Source: JBBQXK01 sp038251625 (GTDB lineage: Bacteria > Pseudomonadota > Alphaproteobacteria > Rhodobacterales > Rhodobacteraceae). Taken from it: DNA of 64,000 bases. Of this stretch, positions 8,324 to 17,689 are shown piece by piece. The notes beneath the pieces are model-generated. The model saw only the letters and a program-made list of their open reading frames with translations. It was not told where the DNA came from and did not search any database. The DNA is taken from NCBI GenBank assembly GCA_038251625.1, contig JBBSBE010000003.1, positions 16,970-80,969 of the forward strand, in the 5' to 3' direction. The position numbers and the translations under genes are program-made. Each line of letters begins with the position of its first letter. Positions within the stretch are counted from its first letter, which is position 1.

Positions 8324-9324
8324 TGGATTTTCAGGACGAAAAGGCGCTGGTGCGCGCCCATCACGCCGCGCTGGCGGGGGCCACGGGTGCAACGGTTGCG
8401 GGCGTGCTGGCCGCGCGGGTGGCAGAGGGCTGGCACTGGCGGGGGATGCACCCCTTTCACCAGCAATACGGGGCGGCGGCAGTGGCGGGCGCGTTCTGGC
8501 AGCCCTATCTGGCGGCCTTCACGCGGGTACAGCGGCGCGAGGATATCTTCTTTGCGGGCCTGAACCAGATGGACGGGTTCAAGGGCGTCTGGGTGGTGTC
8601 GATGGGGCACCTGATGGGGCTGTTCGATGCGCCATGGCTGGGCATACGGCCGACGGGAAAGATGGCCTTCCTGCGCTATGCCGAGTTCAACCGGGTCGAG
8701 GGCGGGCGGATCGTGGAGACGGCGTTCTTTTTCGACATCCCGCATCTGATGATCCAGGCCGGGCAGAACCCCTTTCCCCCCGCCACCGCCGCACATCTGG
8801 TGCAGCCGGGGCCGATCGGGCATGACGGGCTGCTGCAGGACGCACAGGACCCCGCCGAGGGGACGCGGACGCTGGGTGCGATCAACGCGATGATCTCGGA
8901 CCTCGGGACGTGGCAGTTGGGCCTGCCCTTGGAAGAGGAACTGGCGCGGACCTGGAACGACGACATGATCTGGTGGGGGCCGGCGGGGATCGGCGCCACC
9001 TACACCATCGCGCGCTATGCCAAGCAGCATTCAGGGCCGTTCCGAGCGGGCTTTCTGAAGCGCACCGGCACCGGGCATCTGGCCCGGCTGGCCGAGGGGC
9101 ATTTCGGCGGCTTTTTCGGTTGGCCGAATTTCACCGCCATTCCGGCAGGCGGCTTCATGGGCCTTCCCGCGTCGGACACGCCCGGCGAATTCCGGGTGGT
9201 CGATATCTACCGGCGCGGGGGCGAGAAGCTGTCGGAGAACTGGATTTTCATCGATATCCTGCATTATCTGAACACCCAAGGGCTTGATGTGCTGGGCCGG
9301 ATAGGCGCGCTGGGCGCGGACTGA
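8323..9324 (+). CDS. Tandem SnoaL-like (NTF2 fold) protein, relative of the 877-1902 gene
   Basis: 333 residues with two SnoaL-like halves. The first contains a GIRPTGKMAFLRYAEFNRVEGGRI-type segment (near residues 108-131) and the second GLPASDTPGEFRVVDIYRR followed by SENWIFIDILHYL. The layout and C terminus (LLDAF/ILHYL...GVDV or GLDVLGRIG) match the minus-strand protein at 877-1902, so the two are probably paralogues of one family that act together or on successive compounds. It is coupled to the permease by a TGATG overlap and ends the plus operon; a hairpin follows. The reaction is unknown. Confidence 0.8.
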   Translation: MDFQDEKALVRAHHAALAGATGATVAGVLAARVAEGWHWRGMHPFHQQYGAAAVAGAFWQPYLAAFTRVQRREDIFFAGLNQMDGFKGVWVVSMGHLMGLFDAPWLGIRPTGKMAFLRYAEFNRVEGGRIVETAFFFDIPHLMIQAGQNPFPPATAAHLVQPGPIGHDGLLQDAQDPAEGTRTLGAINAMISDLGTWQLGLPLEEELARTWNDDMIWWGPAGIGATYTIARYAKQHSGPFRAGFLKRTGTGHLARLAEGHFGGFFGWPNFTAIPAGGFMGLPASDTPGEFRVVDIYRRGGEKLSENWIFIDILHYLNTQGLDVLGRIGALGAD

Positions 9325-9327
9325 CGC

Positions 9328-9351
9328 GGAAAAACGCCGGGGGCGCTTTCC
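9328..9351 (+). terminator. Hairpin after the ABC/SnoaL plus-strand operon
   Basis: GGAAA-AA-CGCC, loop GGG, GGCG-C-TTTCC forms a stem with one small internal loop, starting four bases after the SnoaL stop. The run of T is short, so termination may be weak, but it sits exactly where an operon terminator is expected before mprF. Confidence 0.5.
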
Positions 9352-9472
9352 TTCGCTTGCGAGGGTGCCTAAATGCAGGGCAGGGCCAATCTGGTTGCCC
9401 ATCCTGGAAGCATAGACAGTTCCTGATTGATGCCCCGTTTCCCGCCCCGCACACGCCCGATGGCCCCGCGCC

Positions 9473-12073
9473 ATGACTGACGCGCCGCCAAAGGACGTCT
9501 GGCTGCGGCGCATCTGGGCGTCCTGGCCGTTCCTGCTGGCGGCGGCGCTGTTCGCGCTGGGGCTTTTTGCGCTGTCAAAGCTGCTGGCCCCGGTCAACTT
9601 CGCCGATATCGCCGCGCAGGTGCGGGCGACGCCATGGACGGTGCTGGCGCTGGCGCTGCTGGCGACGCTTTGCGGCTACCTTTCGCTGGCGGGATACGAC
9701 TGGTCGGCGCTGCGCTACATCGGCAAGCCCCTGCCCCTGCCGATTGTGCTGACGGGGGGGCTGATGGCCTATGCCTTCGGCAACACGATGGGGCTTTCGG
9801 CGGTGTCGGGCGGGGCGGTGCGGTGGCGCATCTATTCGGGCCTTGGGCTTGACGGCTACGACATCGCATCGGTTTCCACCTTCGCAGCCGTGTCTTTCGG
9901 GGTGGCGGCCACGCTGGTGGGCCTTGGGGCGCTGGCGATCCATCCCGGGGCGCTGGGGCTGCTGTTGCCGTTTCCGCCCGGCGCGATCCGCCTGGCGGCA
10001 ACGCTGACGATCGTGGCGATCGTGGCGCCGCTGGTCTGGGCCTCTGTCACCGGGCGCAGCCTGAAAGTGTGGCGCTTCACGATCCGCGCGCCATCAATCG
10101 GGGTGCTGGCGGGGCAAGTGGGGTTCAGCCTTGGGGATATCGCGTTTTCCTGCCTGACGCTCTACATCCTGCTGCCGCCGTCGGAGATGGGGTATTTCAG
10201 CTTTCTGGCCGTCTTTGCCGCTGCAACGATGGCCGGTATCGTCAGCCATGTGCCGGGGGGCATCGGCGTCTTCGAGACGGTGGTGATCTCGGCCCTGCCG
10301 CCGTCGATCCCGGTCGAGCAGGCGGCGGCGGCGCTGATCCTTTACCGGATGATCTATTTCCTATTGCCCTTCACGATGGCGCTGGTGGTGCTGGCGGCGT
10401 ACGAGCTGTGGCGCGGGCTTGGCGGGCGGCAGCCGCGCGGGGCGGCGGGGCGGCTGTTGCGCGGGATCGAACCTGCGCTCAGCGCGGTGGGCGCGGTGGC
10501 GCCGGTGGTGCTGGCGGCGCTGATCTTCGGGTCCGGGCTCTGGATGAGCCTGGCGCCCCTGATCCCGCCCACATCGAAGGCGGCCGAGGCGGCAGAAGCG
10601 TTCTTTCCGCTGGCCTTCATCGAGGGGTCGGCGCTTTTGTCATCCGCGCTCGGGGCCGCGCTGATCGTGCTGTCGCTGGGCGTGGCGCGGCGCAATGCGG
10701 GCGCGTTCTTTCTGTCGCTGGGCGCGATGGCGGCGGGGGCGGTCGTATCGCTGCTGCAGGGGCTGGACGTCGAGCGCGCGGGCGCCCTGGTCATTGCCAT
10801 TGCGATCCTTTTGCCGTTTCGCCCCGCCTTTCACCGCCGCGCGGTGCTGACCCATGCGGTGCTGACGCCAAGCTCCATCCTGCTGACGCTGTCCACGCTG
10901 GCGGCGCTGGGGTTCGTGCTGTTCTTTGCGACCAAGAGCACGACCTTTGCCAACGAGATGTGGCTGGAATTTGCGCTGGACGCGCGCGCGCCCCGGGCGC
11001 TGCGGGCGGGGCTGGTGGCCAGCCTTCTGGTCTTTGTGGCTACACTCGCGCTTCTGTTGCGCTCGCCCCGGTTCCGCCCTGCCCCGCCCGATGCCGCGAC
11101 GCTGGCCGCTGCCGAGGCCATTCTGACGGAAGCGGATGCCCCCGACGCGGCCTTTGCGCTGACGGGTGACAAGGCGATCCTTCTGGGATCGGCGCACCGT
11201 GCCTTCGTGATGTTCGGGGTGCAGGGGCGATCCTGGGTGGCGCTGGGGGGCCCCGTGGGCGCGCCGGGCGAGGCCGCCGATGTGGCGTGGGAATTCGTGG
11301 CTTCGGCCCGGCGCGCAGGCGCGCGCCCGGTGTTCTACGAGGTGGGCGCCCGGCATATCCCGATGATGCTTGATCTTGGCATGAGCCTGCACAAGATCGG
11401 CGAAGAGGCGGTGATCGACCTGGGGGCCTTTGGCCTTGACGGCCCGGGGCGGCGGGGGTTGCGTGCGGCCTATGCCCGCGCGGGGCGCGACGGGCTGCAG
11501 TTTGCCATTGCCACGCCGCCCCATTCGCCCGCCCTGATGGAACGGCTGCACGTCATTTCCGACGAATGGCTGGAGGCCAAGCGCACGCGGGAGAAGGGTT
11601 TTTCCGTGGGCCGGTACGACGCCGCGTGGTTGCAGCGCTGGCGGCTGGCGCTGGTGCGGCACGAGGGCGAGGTGGTGGCCTTTGCCAACCTTCTGGAAAC
11701 CGGCCCCGCCGCGCCGGCCACGCTTGATCTGATGCGCCATGCGCGCGGTGCCCCTTCTGGGACGATGGAATACCTGTTCACCGCCACGCTTCTGGACATG
11801 AAGGCCGAGGGCGTGGCGCGGTTTTCGCTGGGGATGGCGCCGCTGGCGGGCCTTGCACCCGAGCGGAGCCGCCGGATGTGGGACAAGTTCGGCGCCGCGA
11901 TCTTCCGCCATGGTGGCAACTTCTACAATTTCGCGGGCCTGCGCGCGTTCAAGCAGAAGTTCGATCCCGAATGGCGCCCGCGCTACCTTGCCGTGCCGAC
12001 GGCGCTGCCCCCGCTTCTGCCGCTGGCCGATGCCGCCCGGCTGATTGCACGGCAAGTGCCTGCCGAAAGCTGA
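9473..12073 (+). CDS. mprF: Bifunctional lysylphosphatidylglycerol flippase/synthetase
   Basis: 866 residues, full length for MprF. The N-terminal two thirds is a polytopic flippase domain (about 13-14 membrane helices) with the lysyl-PG flippase patterns near residues 100-125 (GNTMGLSAVSGGAVRWRIYS) and 255-270 (HVPGGIGVFE). The C-terminal third, from about residue 550, is the cytoplasmic DUF2156 aminoacyl-transferase domain with GDKAILLGS, GRSWVALGGPVGAPGEA and a C-terminal KFDPEWRPRYLAVP. MprF transfers an amino acid, usually lysine, from tRNA to phosphatidylglycerol and flips the product outward, lowering surface negative charge and raising resistance to cationic peptides. It appears to be a single-gene unit. 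Confidence 0.93.
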   Translation: MTDAPPKDVWLRRIWASWPFLLAAALFALGLFALSKLLAPVNFADIAAQVRATPWTVLALALLATLCGYLSLAGYDWSALRYIGKPLPLPIVLTGGLMAYAFGNTMGLSAVSGGAVRWRIYSGLGLDGYDIASVSTFAAVSFGVAATLVGLGALAIHPGALGLLLPFPPGAIRLAATLTIVAIVAPLVWASVTGRSLKVWRFTIRAPSIGVLAGQVGFSLGDIAFSCLTLYILLPPSEMGYFSFLAVFAAATMAGIVSHVPGGIGVFETVVISALPPSIPVEQAAAALILYRMIYFLLPFTMALVVLAAYELWRGLGGRQPRGAAGRLLRGIEPALSAVGAVAPVVLAALIFGSGLWMSLAPLIPPTSKAAEAAEAFFPLAFIEGSALLSSALGAALIVLSLGVARRNAGAFFLSLGAMAAGAVVSLLQGLDVERAGALVIAIAILLPFRPAFHRRAVLTHAVLTPSSILLTLSTLAALGFVLFFATKSTTFANEMWLEFALDARAPRALRAGLVASLLVFVATLALLLRSPRFRPAPPDAATLAAAEAILTEADAPDAAFALTGDKAILLGSAHRAFVMFGVQGRSWVALGGPVGAPGEAADVAWEFVASARRAGARPVFYEVGARHIPMMLDLGMSLHKIGEEAVIDLGAFGLDGPGRRGLRAAYARAGRDGLQFAIATPPHSPALMERLHVISDEWLEAKRTREKGFSVGRYDAAWLQRWRLALVRHEGEVVAFANLLETGPAAPATLDLMRHARGAPSGTMEYLFTATLLDMKAEGVARFSLGMAPLAGLAPERSRRMWDKFGAAIFRHGGNFYNFAGLRAFKQKFDPEWRPRYLAVPTALPPLLPLADAARLIARQVPAES

Positions 12074-12140
12074 ACGGCAAGGCGCCCTTGTGGCGGGGCC
12101 TTCAGTGGTGGATCATCGCGTCCAGTCAGGGGGGCGTCAG

Positions 12141-13124
12141 ATGCATGTCATGATCACCGGGGCGGCCGGAATGCTGGGCCGCAAGCTGACCGGGGCGTTG
12201 GCCGCCACGGGCCAACTCGGGGGCCGCGCCGTCAGCCGCCTGACGCTGGCCGATGTGGTGCTGCCCGACGCGGTGCCGGGGATCGAGACGGACCGGCTGG
12301 CGGTCGACCTGTCGGACCCCGCAACCGCGCCCCAACTGGTGGCCGGGCGGCCCGATGTGATCGTCCACCTTGCCGCCATCGTGTCGGGCGAGGCGGAGGC
12401 GGATTTCGAGAAGGGTTACCGCATCAACCTTGACGGCACGCGGGCGCTGTTCGAGGCGATCCGGGCCGGGGGGCAGGCGGCGCCCTGGTGCCCGCGCGTG
12501 GTCTATGCCTCGTCTCTGGCCGTCTTCGGCGCGCCCTTTCCCGCGCGCATCGATGACAGCTTCTTTCTGACGCCGCTCACAAGCTACGGCACGCAAAAGG
12601 CCATCGGCGAGTTGCTGCTGGATGATTATTCGCGCCGTGGGTTTCTTGACGGCGTGGGGCTGCGGCTGCCCACGATCTGCATCCGGCCCGGCAAGCCGAA
12701 CAAGGCGGCCTCGGGCTTTTTCTCGGGCATCCTGCGCGAGCCGCTGGCGGGGCAGCCGGCGATCCTGCCGGTGGGCGATGATGTGCGCCACTGGCATGCA
12801 AGCCCGCGCGCGGCGGTGGGGTTCATGCTGCATGCGGCCACGATGGAGACCGCCGCCCTTGGCCACCGGCGCAACCTGACGATGCCGGGCGTGTCTGCCA
12901 CCGTGGGCGAGCAGATCGAGGCGCTGCGGCAGGTGGCAGGAGACAGGGCCGTGGCGCTGATCCGGCGAGAGCCGGACCCCGCGATCCAGCGCATCGTCGC
13001 GGGCTGGCCGCGCGATTTCGACACCGCGCGCGCCGCATCGCTGGGCTTTGTGGCGGAAACCGCGTTCGACCAGATCATCGCCGTGCATATCGAGGATGAA
13101 ATGGGCGGGCGACTGGCGATCTAG
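12141..13124 (+). CDS. denD: D-erythronate dehydrogenase-like NAD-dependent epimerase/dehydratase
   Basis: 327 residues. The extended-SDR N terminus MHVMITGAAGMLGRKL holds the GxxGxxG motif, and the DenD-type stretch SYGTQKAIGELLLDDYSRRG contains the catalytic Tyr and Lys (YxxxK), followed by LRLPTICIRPGKPNKAASGF. DenD oxidises D-erythronate to 2-oxo-erythronate. The ATG at 12141 follows CAGGGGGGC with good spacing; an upstream in-frame ATG would overlap mprF. No other erythronate gene (OtnI, OtnC) is adjacent, so this may act alone or on a related C4 acid. Confidence 0.85.
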   Translation: MHVMITGAAGMLGRKLTGALAATGQLGGRAVSRLTLADVVLPDAVPGIETDRLAVDLSDPATAPQLVAGRPDVIVHLAAIVSGEAEADFEKGYRINLDGTRALFEAIRAGGQAAPWCPRVVYASSLAVFGAPFPARIDDSFFLTPLTSYGTQKAIGELLLDDYSRRGFLDGVGLRLPTICIRPGKPNKAASGFFSGILREPLAGQPAILPVGDDVRHWHASPRAAVGFMLHAATMETAALGHRRNLTMPGVSATVGEQIEALRQVAGDRAVALIRREPDPAIQRIVAGWPRDFDTARAASLGFVAETAFDQIIAVHIEDEMGGRLAI

Positions 13125-13150
13125 CCCGCCCGTTTGCGTTTGCGCCGGGC
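13124..13150. terminator. Possible bidirectional hairpin between convergent denD and PrpD-family gene
   Basis: GCCCG at 13124-13128 can pair with CGGGC at 13146-13150, with a loop containing TTTGCGTTTGC. It sits in the 31-bp gap between two convergent stops. The stem is only five pairs. Confidence 0.35.
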
Positions 13151-13155
13151 CAGGA

Positions 13156-14583
13156 TCAGGGCAGGAGCGCCGCCAGTTGCGTTGCATCCGCAGCTTCGGG
13201 CAGCGCCCAGACGAAGGCGATCAGCCGATCCTGCGCCGCACGGTCAAGCACGCCATCGCAGCAGGAGCGCAGCTTTTCCTCAACCTCGGCGTCGGCCATC
13301 GGGTTGTCGGGGCCGCCGCGATACCGCTCATCCGCCCAGCCTTCGACCACGCTGCCGTCGCGGCGCCCGATGGCGATGCGCGAGCGGACCTTGTCAAACC
13401 CCATCGCCTCGATCGCGGGATCAAAGGCGGTGCGCACGCGGCGCTGCATGTCCTGCATCGCGTCGCTGGCAACGAAACCGTCCGAGAATTCGTGCTTTCC
13501 GGCGCGGCGCGCGAGCGCGATCATCGACACCTCGGCGGGCAGCGAAAACTTGGCCTGCAGATGGTTGGCGGCGATGGGATAACGGATCGGTTTCAGGATG
13601 TTGGTGCCCGCGTGGATCGTGATCGTCTCGATCTCTTCCGGCGCTACGTCTGCTTCCGTCACAAGGCGCAGCATCAGGTCCATCGTGGGATGGGTAAGGA
13701 TGCCGCAGGGGTAAGGCTTGATGCTGACGCCGGGATCGACGATCGACCAGGTGCGGCCGAACCCTTGCGCCAGTTTTTCGGGGGTGAAGCCGCCCCCGGT
13801 GACGGCCATGAACCCCCAGGGGCCGTCCAGTGCGGCGGGATCGGCGCTGAAGCCGCGCTGCGCCAGAAGGGCGGCGGTGATGCCGTTTTCGCTGGCGCGA
13901 CCCACGTGCAGCGGTTTGGTCATGGTGCCGAAGTTGCAGCGGATACCGGCGGCAAGGCTGGCCGCGATGCCGAACCCTGCGCGCAGCACATCGCCCTTGA
14001 GGCCCAGAAGGCTGGCCGCCGCCGCGAAGGCCCCGAAAGTGCCGACGGTGCCCGAGGAATGTTTGCCGCTGAGGTAGTGCTGCGGCAGCATCCATTCCGA
14101 GATCTTGCTTTCCACCTCGACCCCGGTGTGGAAGGCCAGCGTCAGCGCGCGCCCGTCAACGCCGCCCAGCATCTGGCCGACACAGAGCGCGGCCGTCAGC
14201 GGCGGAATGGTCGGGTGGGTCAGAAGGCCATAGACATGCGCAGGGTCCACGCTGACCTGCGTATCGTCCCAGTCATGCGCGTGCCCCGCCGTGCCAAGCA
14301 CGCGCGCAGCCATCGCGGCGGGCACCTTGAGGCCCCCCCCGCCAAGAAGCCGGGCGTCGCCGCGCCCGCCGGTATCGCGCGCTTCGTCGATCAGGATGTG
14401 GACGGAATGTTCCTCGCTGCCCGCCACGTAAAGGCCTGCCGCGTCGATCATGCAGCGTTGGCCGATGCGGATCGCGGCGGCTGGGATATCCTGATAGCGG
14501 ACCGTCTCGATGAAGCGCGCGGCGTCTTCGGTGATCGTGGTCCCTTCGGGAACCTCGGCGAATTCGTTGCTGGTTACGGCCAT
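13156..14583 (-). CDS. MmgE/PrpD family protein (A)
   Basis: 475 residues with the MmgE/PrpD all-helical lid plus alpha/beta layout. Family patterns visible include the N-terminal CMIDAAGLYVAG, the HDWDDT active-site segment, GTVGTFGAFAAAASLLGL, the AGIRCNFGTMTKPLHVG region and PYPCGILTHPTMD. The family includes 2-methylcitrate dehydratase, cis-aconitate decarboxylase and iminodisuccinate epimerase, so the reaction is not fixed. The ATG at 14583 is chosen; upstream in-frame residues overlap the rhodanese gene. The start overlaps the rhodanese stop by ten bases. It is the last gene of the tct operon. Confidence 0.85.
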   Translation of the reverse strand: MAVTSNEFAEVPEGTTITEDAARFIETVRYQDIPAAAIRIGQRCMIDAAGLYVAGSEEHSVHILIDEARDTGGRGDARLLGGGGLKVPAAMAARVLGTAGHAHDWDDTQVSVDPAHVYGLLTHPTIPPLTAALCVGQMLGGVDGRALTLAFHTGVEVESKISEWMLPQHYLSGKHSSGTVGTFGAFAAAASLLGLKGDVLRAGFGIAASLAAGIRCNFGTMTKPLHVGRASENGITAALLAQRGFSADPAALDGPWGFMAVTGGGFTPEKLAQGFGRTWSIVDPGVSIKPYPCGILTHPTMDLMLRLVTEADVAPEEIETITIHAGTNILKPIRYPIAANHLQAKFSLPAEVSMIALARRAGKHEFSDGFVASDAMQDMQRRVRTAFDPAIEAMGFDKVRSRIAIGRRDGSVVEGWADERYRGGPDNPMADAEVEEKLRSCCDGVLDRAAQDRLIAFVWALPEAADATQLAALLP

Positions 14584-16181
14584 GTGCTTGCTCCTGAACG
14601 GTAAACTTCGGTGTGGGGGTGTGATGGCCAGGGGGTGAGCCCGGCTGCATCGAGCCGTGCCAGAAGGCCGGTTTCCCAAGCCAGATAGGCGCGGGCATCG
14701 TCAAGGTTGCCGGTGTGGCGCCCGGCGCAGAAGCGCACGTCGTCGATCCGGGCATCGGGCGCGAGGGGGGCGCCGCCATGGTGCAGCGCAAGGCCCGCGG
14801 CTTGCCATTCGGCGGGCGACTGGCAGTTTGCGCCAAGGGCGGCGCGCCCGCGCGCGGCCCGATCGACGGCGGCGCGGGCGGCGGATGCGCGATCGGCGGC
14901 CAGCAATACGACGGCGGCACCCTCCGGCAGGGGTATCCGGTCAAGATGCGCGCGCGGGCACCACTGCGCCCCCGCGAGGCGCGCCGCCGCAAAGGCGGCA
15001 GAACTGCGCAGGTCGATCAGCAGGGCAGTGCCGCCCTGCAAGCTGGCAAGGTGTTCGGTGCCGATCTGGGGGACCGGGGGCACGGGCAGCGTTGGACCGG
15101 AGGGCAAGGCCGCCACGGGCGGCGCCTCCAGAACATGCGCCGCGATCCCCATGCGTGCCAGCCAGAGCGCGGCAAAGACGGCGCGGACGAGGAGCGGATC
15201 GTAGAGCACGACGCGCGCGCCTTTCACGGCCACGAACTGATCCGTCTGCTGGACCAGCGTGGTGCCGGGGGTGCGGATGAAGCCCGGTGGGGTGTCGCCC
15301 TCGCCTTCGGGGCGCGGGTCGAAGCAGTAGACGGTATGGCGCCCATCCCGCAGCCAGCCCGCAAGCGTGGCGGGCGGCAGGGCGGCAAGCCCTTCCCTTG
15401 CCATCACGGCGCGCGCTTCGGCGGCTCGGGATTGAAGCGCCGTTTGGGAAAGCGATGGCGACACGGGCCTGTCGGCCCCCGTCTCGCGCGCATATCCCGC
15501 AAGCTGCCATCCTTGGGTGCCATCGCGCAGCGCAAAGACGGGGTTCGGCAGGCCGAAGTCGCGCAAGGTTTGCGCCCCGATGATCGAGCGGGTGCGGCCC
15601 GCGCAATGCACGACCACCGGCCTGTCCGGCGGCAGGCCCGGGGGCAGGCGCAGCGCCAGTTCCGCGTTGGGGCAGCTCAGGGCGCCCGGCAGCGTGAAGA
15701 CGCGGTGCTCGGCCAAGGGGCGCCCGTCGATCAGCAGCGGCGCATCGGGGCCTTGCAGCAGGGCGTGCAATTCCTGAGGCCCGATCTCGGGCGTGCCGAA
15801 ATGGTGCTGTGCCCATTCGCCGAATGCCTTGGAAAACGTGTGGACGCCTTTGAAAAGCGGCAGGCCAGCAGCGCTCCACGCAGGGATGCCGCCCGCAACG
15901 ATGGAGAGGGTGGTATAGCCCGCGCGGGCAAGGATCGCCCCCGCCCGTTCGGCCACGCCATCATCGCCGTCGATCAGCACAATGTCCGTGCCGTGACGCG
16001 GCACCTTTGCCGCGATGTCGGGTTCAAGGCGGCTGTAGGGCAGATTGACGGAGCCGAAGGCATGGCCTTCGGCAGCCTCGCCGGGTTCGCGCAGGTCGAT
16101 GAAGGCCCATTCCCCACGCGAGGGGGCGCGCAGGCGGGCCATCACCGCATCGGGGGCCAGGCGAGCGGGCGCGCCCGTCAC
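14574..16181 (-). CDS. Multi-domain rhodanese-like sulfurtransferase
   Basis: 535 residues that read as four rhodanese-like units. Unit 1 (about 5-108) has Asp71 where the active cysteine would be (VLIDGD). Unit 2 (about 135-235) has the only canonical loop, VHCAGRTRS, with Cys193. Units 3 (about 260-360) and 4 (about 375-490) lack a cysteine at the expected loop. Rhodaneses transfer sulfane sulfur to acceptors such as cyanide or thiols. The GTG start overlaps the PrpD stop by four bases (GTGA), coupling it to the carboxylate operon. Why a sulfurtransferase is in this operon is unclear; a thio-carboxylate substrate is one possibility. Confidence 0.82.
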   Translation of the reverse strand: MTGAPARLAPDAVMARLRAPSRGEWAFIDLREPGEAAEGHAFGSVNLPYSRLEPDIAAKVPRHGTDIVLIDGDDGVAERAGAILARAGYTTLSIVAGGIPAWSAAGLPLFKGVHTFSKAFGEWAQHHFGTPEIGPQELHALLQGPDAPLLIDGRPLAEHRVFTLPGALSCPNAELALRLPPGLPPDRPVVVHCAGRTRSIIGAQTLRDFGLPNPVFALRDGTQGWQLAGYARETGADRPVSPSLSQTALQSRAAEARAVMAREGLAALPPATLAGWLRDGRHTVYCFDPRPEGEGDTPPGFIRTPGTTLVQQTDQFVAVKGARVVLYDPLLVRAVFAALWLARMGIAAHVLEAPPVAALPSGPTLPVPPVPQIGTEHLASLQGGTALLIDLRSSAAFAAARLAGAQWCPRAHLDRIPLPEGAAVVLLAADRASAARAAVDRAARGRAALGANCQSPAEWQAAGLALHHGGAPLAPDARIDDVRFCAGRHTGNLDDARAYLAWETGLLARLDAAGLTPWPSHPHTEVYRSGASTWP

Positions 16182-17689
16182 GCCACGGCCATGTCCAGCA
16201 GGCCGCGCGGGCCGTCGGTGGCGGAGGCAAGATCCGCCGTCAGGCCAAGCGCTGCCGTCTCGGCCACCGAAAGGCTGGCCAGCCGGAAGGCGGCATCGAG
16301 GAACCGGGCGCCTTCATCGGGCGAGACGATGCCGGTCGTCAGGGCCGCGAATTTGTGGCGATAGTCGCCCTCGCCCCAGGGGGCCGACCCGCGCGGATGG
16401 GAATCGGCCACGGCAAGCTCTTCGGTCAGCATGCGGCCATCGGTGAAGGTGATGACCGCCCGGGCGCCGTGGTGCTTGTCCAGCGGGGCGGCGGCATCGA
16501 AGCGGCGGTTCCAGTCTGCATCCTCGACCGTAACCACGCAGGCCCAGAGCGCCACGAAGGCAGGATCGGAAATGCGGGCTGGATCGTAGCTGGTCTCGTG
16601 GTGCCAGAAGCCATCCACAAGGGCGCGCGCAAACTGGAAGGGCGCGCTGTGGTCCAGCGTTTCGCGCGAGGCGGCGGGGTCCCATTTGTCGGGATCGCCG
16701 GAGCCCGAGCCCATCACCATATGCGTCATGCGCTTGGTGTGCAGGGTGATCGAGGCCACGTTGCCCGGATCGGGCACGCGGGCGTGCAGGCGCAGGGCGA
16801 GGTCGATGATCGCCTGCCCGTGGTAGCCTGCGGAATGCGCCTTGGGCAGGGTTTGCAGGATGGCGCGGCAGGGCGCATCGGGGGCGGGCAGCGTTACCTC
16901 GGCCTCGTACCCGCCCAGAAGGACGGCGAGGATACCGTAATCGCCTTCGTAGATCGGGGCGGGGGCGGTTTCATGGCGCATCGCGCGGTCCACCGCCTCG
17001 ATCGCGCATTTGCCGATATGGCCGGGGGCCGAGGCCTTCCACGACGATATCCGGCCCTTGCGGATTTGCCGGGTGCCAAGCGACAGGTGCGCGGCAAGGT
17101 TCACTGCCTCGTAGATCACCGCGACAGGCAGGCGCAGCATGGCGCCGATGCCGGCGGCGACGGCTGGCCCCAGATGCGCCACATGGTCGATCCGGTGGCG
17201 CTGCAGGGGCAGGCCCTGCACCAGCGCCGTCTGCACCTCGTAGGCCACAAGGATACCCCGCAGAAGGGCCTGCCCCCCCAGCCCCGCCTGCTGCGCCACG
17301 GCCAGAAGCGTCATGATGCAATCTGCGGGGTGGCTGCTGTCGAGGGCAAAGAAGCTGTCGTGGAAATCAAGTTCGCGCACGGCCGTGGTGTTGGCAAAGG
17401 CGCCCCATGTGCAATCGACGCGGATATGTGCGGGCACACCGATCAGCCGCGCCCCACCCGCACGCGGAAAGCACCGCGCCTGCGCCCGTGCCGCCGCGAC
17501 AGGCGGGCGGTTGAGGGCCGCGATGGCGATGGCGGCATTGTCCACCAGCCGACAGGCGGCCAGATCGGCGGCCTTTGGATCAACAGGCCGGTCCGCCGCC
17601 GCAAGCTCGGCGATCTTCCATGCAAGCTGCGCTTCGCGCGCGGGGCGCGCATCGGGGGGATGCGGGCGGACGTGAAGAACGACGCTCAC
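16178..17689 (-). CDS. MmgE/PrpD family protein (B), 2-methylcitrate-dehydratase-like
   Basis: 503 residues, longest of the five MmgE/PrpD members here and near the length of PrpD. It carries CRLVDNAAIAIAAL at the N terminus, RELDFHDSFFALDSSHPADC in the active-site region, AAHLSLGTRQIRKGRISSWK and ITLHTKRMTHMVMGSGSGDPDKWDP, all typical of the PrpD branch that dehydrates 2-methylcitrate. The GTG start overlaps the tctA stop by four bases (GTGA). No prpB or prpC is linked, so an alternative tricarboxylate substrate is possible. Translation is coupled to the transporter, suggesting it acts on what is imported. Confidence 0.87.
   Translation of the reverse strand: MSVVLHVRPHPPDARPAREAQLAWKIAELAAADRPVDPKAADLAACRLVDNAAIAIAALNRPPVAAARAQARCFPRAGGARLIGVPAHIRVDCTWGAFANTTAVRELDFHDSFFALDSSHPADCIMTLLAVAQQAGLGGQALLRGILVAYEVQTALVQGLPLQRHRIDHVAHLGPAVAAGIGAMLRLPVAVIYEAVNLAAHLSLGTRQIRKGRISSWKASAPGHIGKCAIEAVDRAMRHETAPAPIYEGDYGILAVLLGGYEAEVTLPAPDAPCRAILQTLPKAHSAGYHGQAIIDLALRLHARVPDPGNVASITLHTKRMTHMVMGSGSGDPDKWDPAASRETLDHSAPFQFARALVDGFWHHETSYDPARISDPAFVALWACVVTVEDADWNRRFDAAAPLDKHHGARAVITFTDGRMLTEELAVADSHPRGSAPWGEGDYRHKFAALTTGIVSPDEGARFLDAAFRLASLSVAETAALGLTADLASATDGPRGLLDMAVA

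Noticed and set aside
14715..16364. A long plus-strand frame across the rhodanese gene
   Set aside because: Antisense shadow of a well-supported protein; repetitive Arg/Gly content and no recognised motif.
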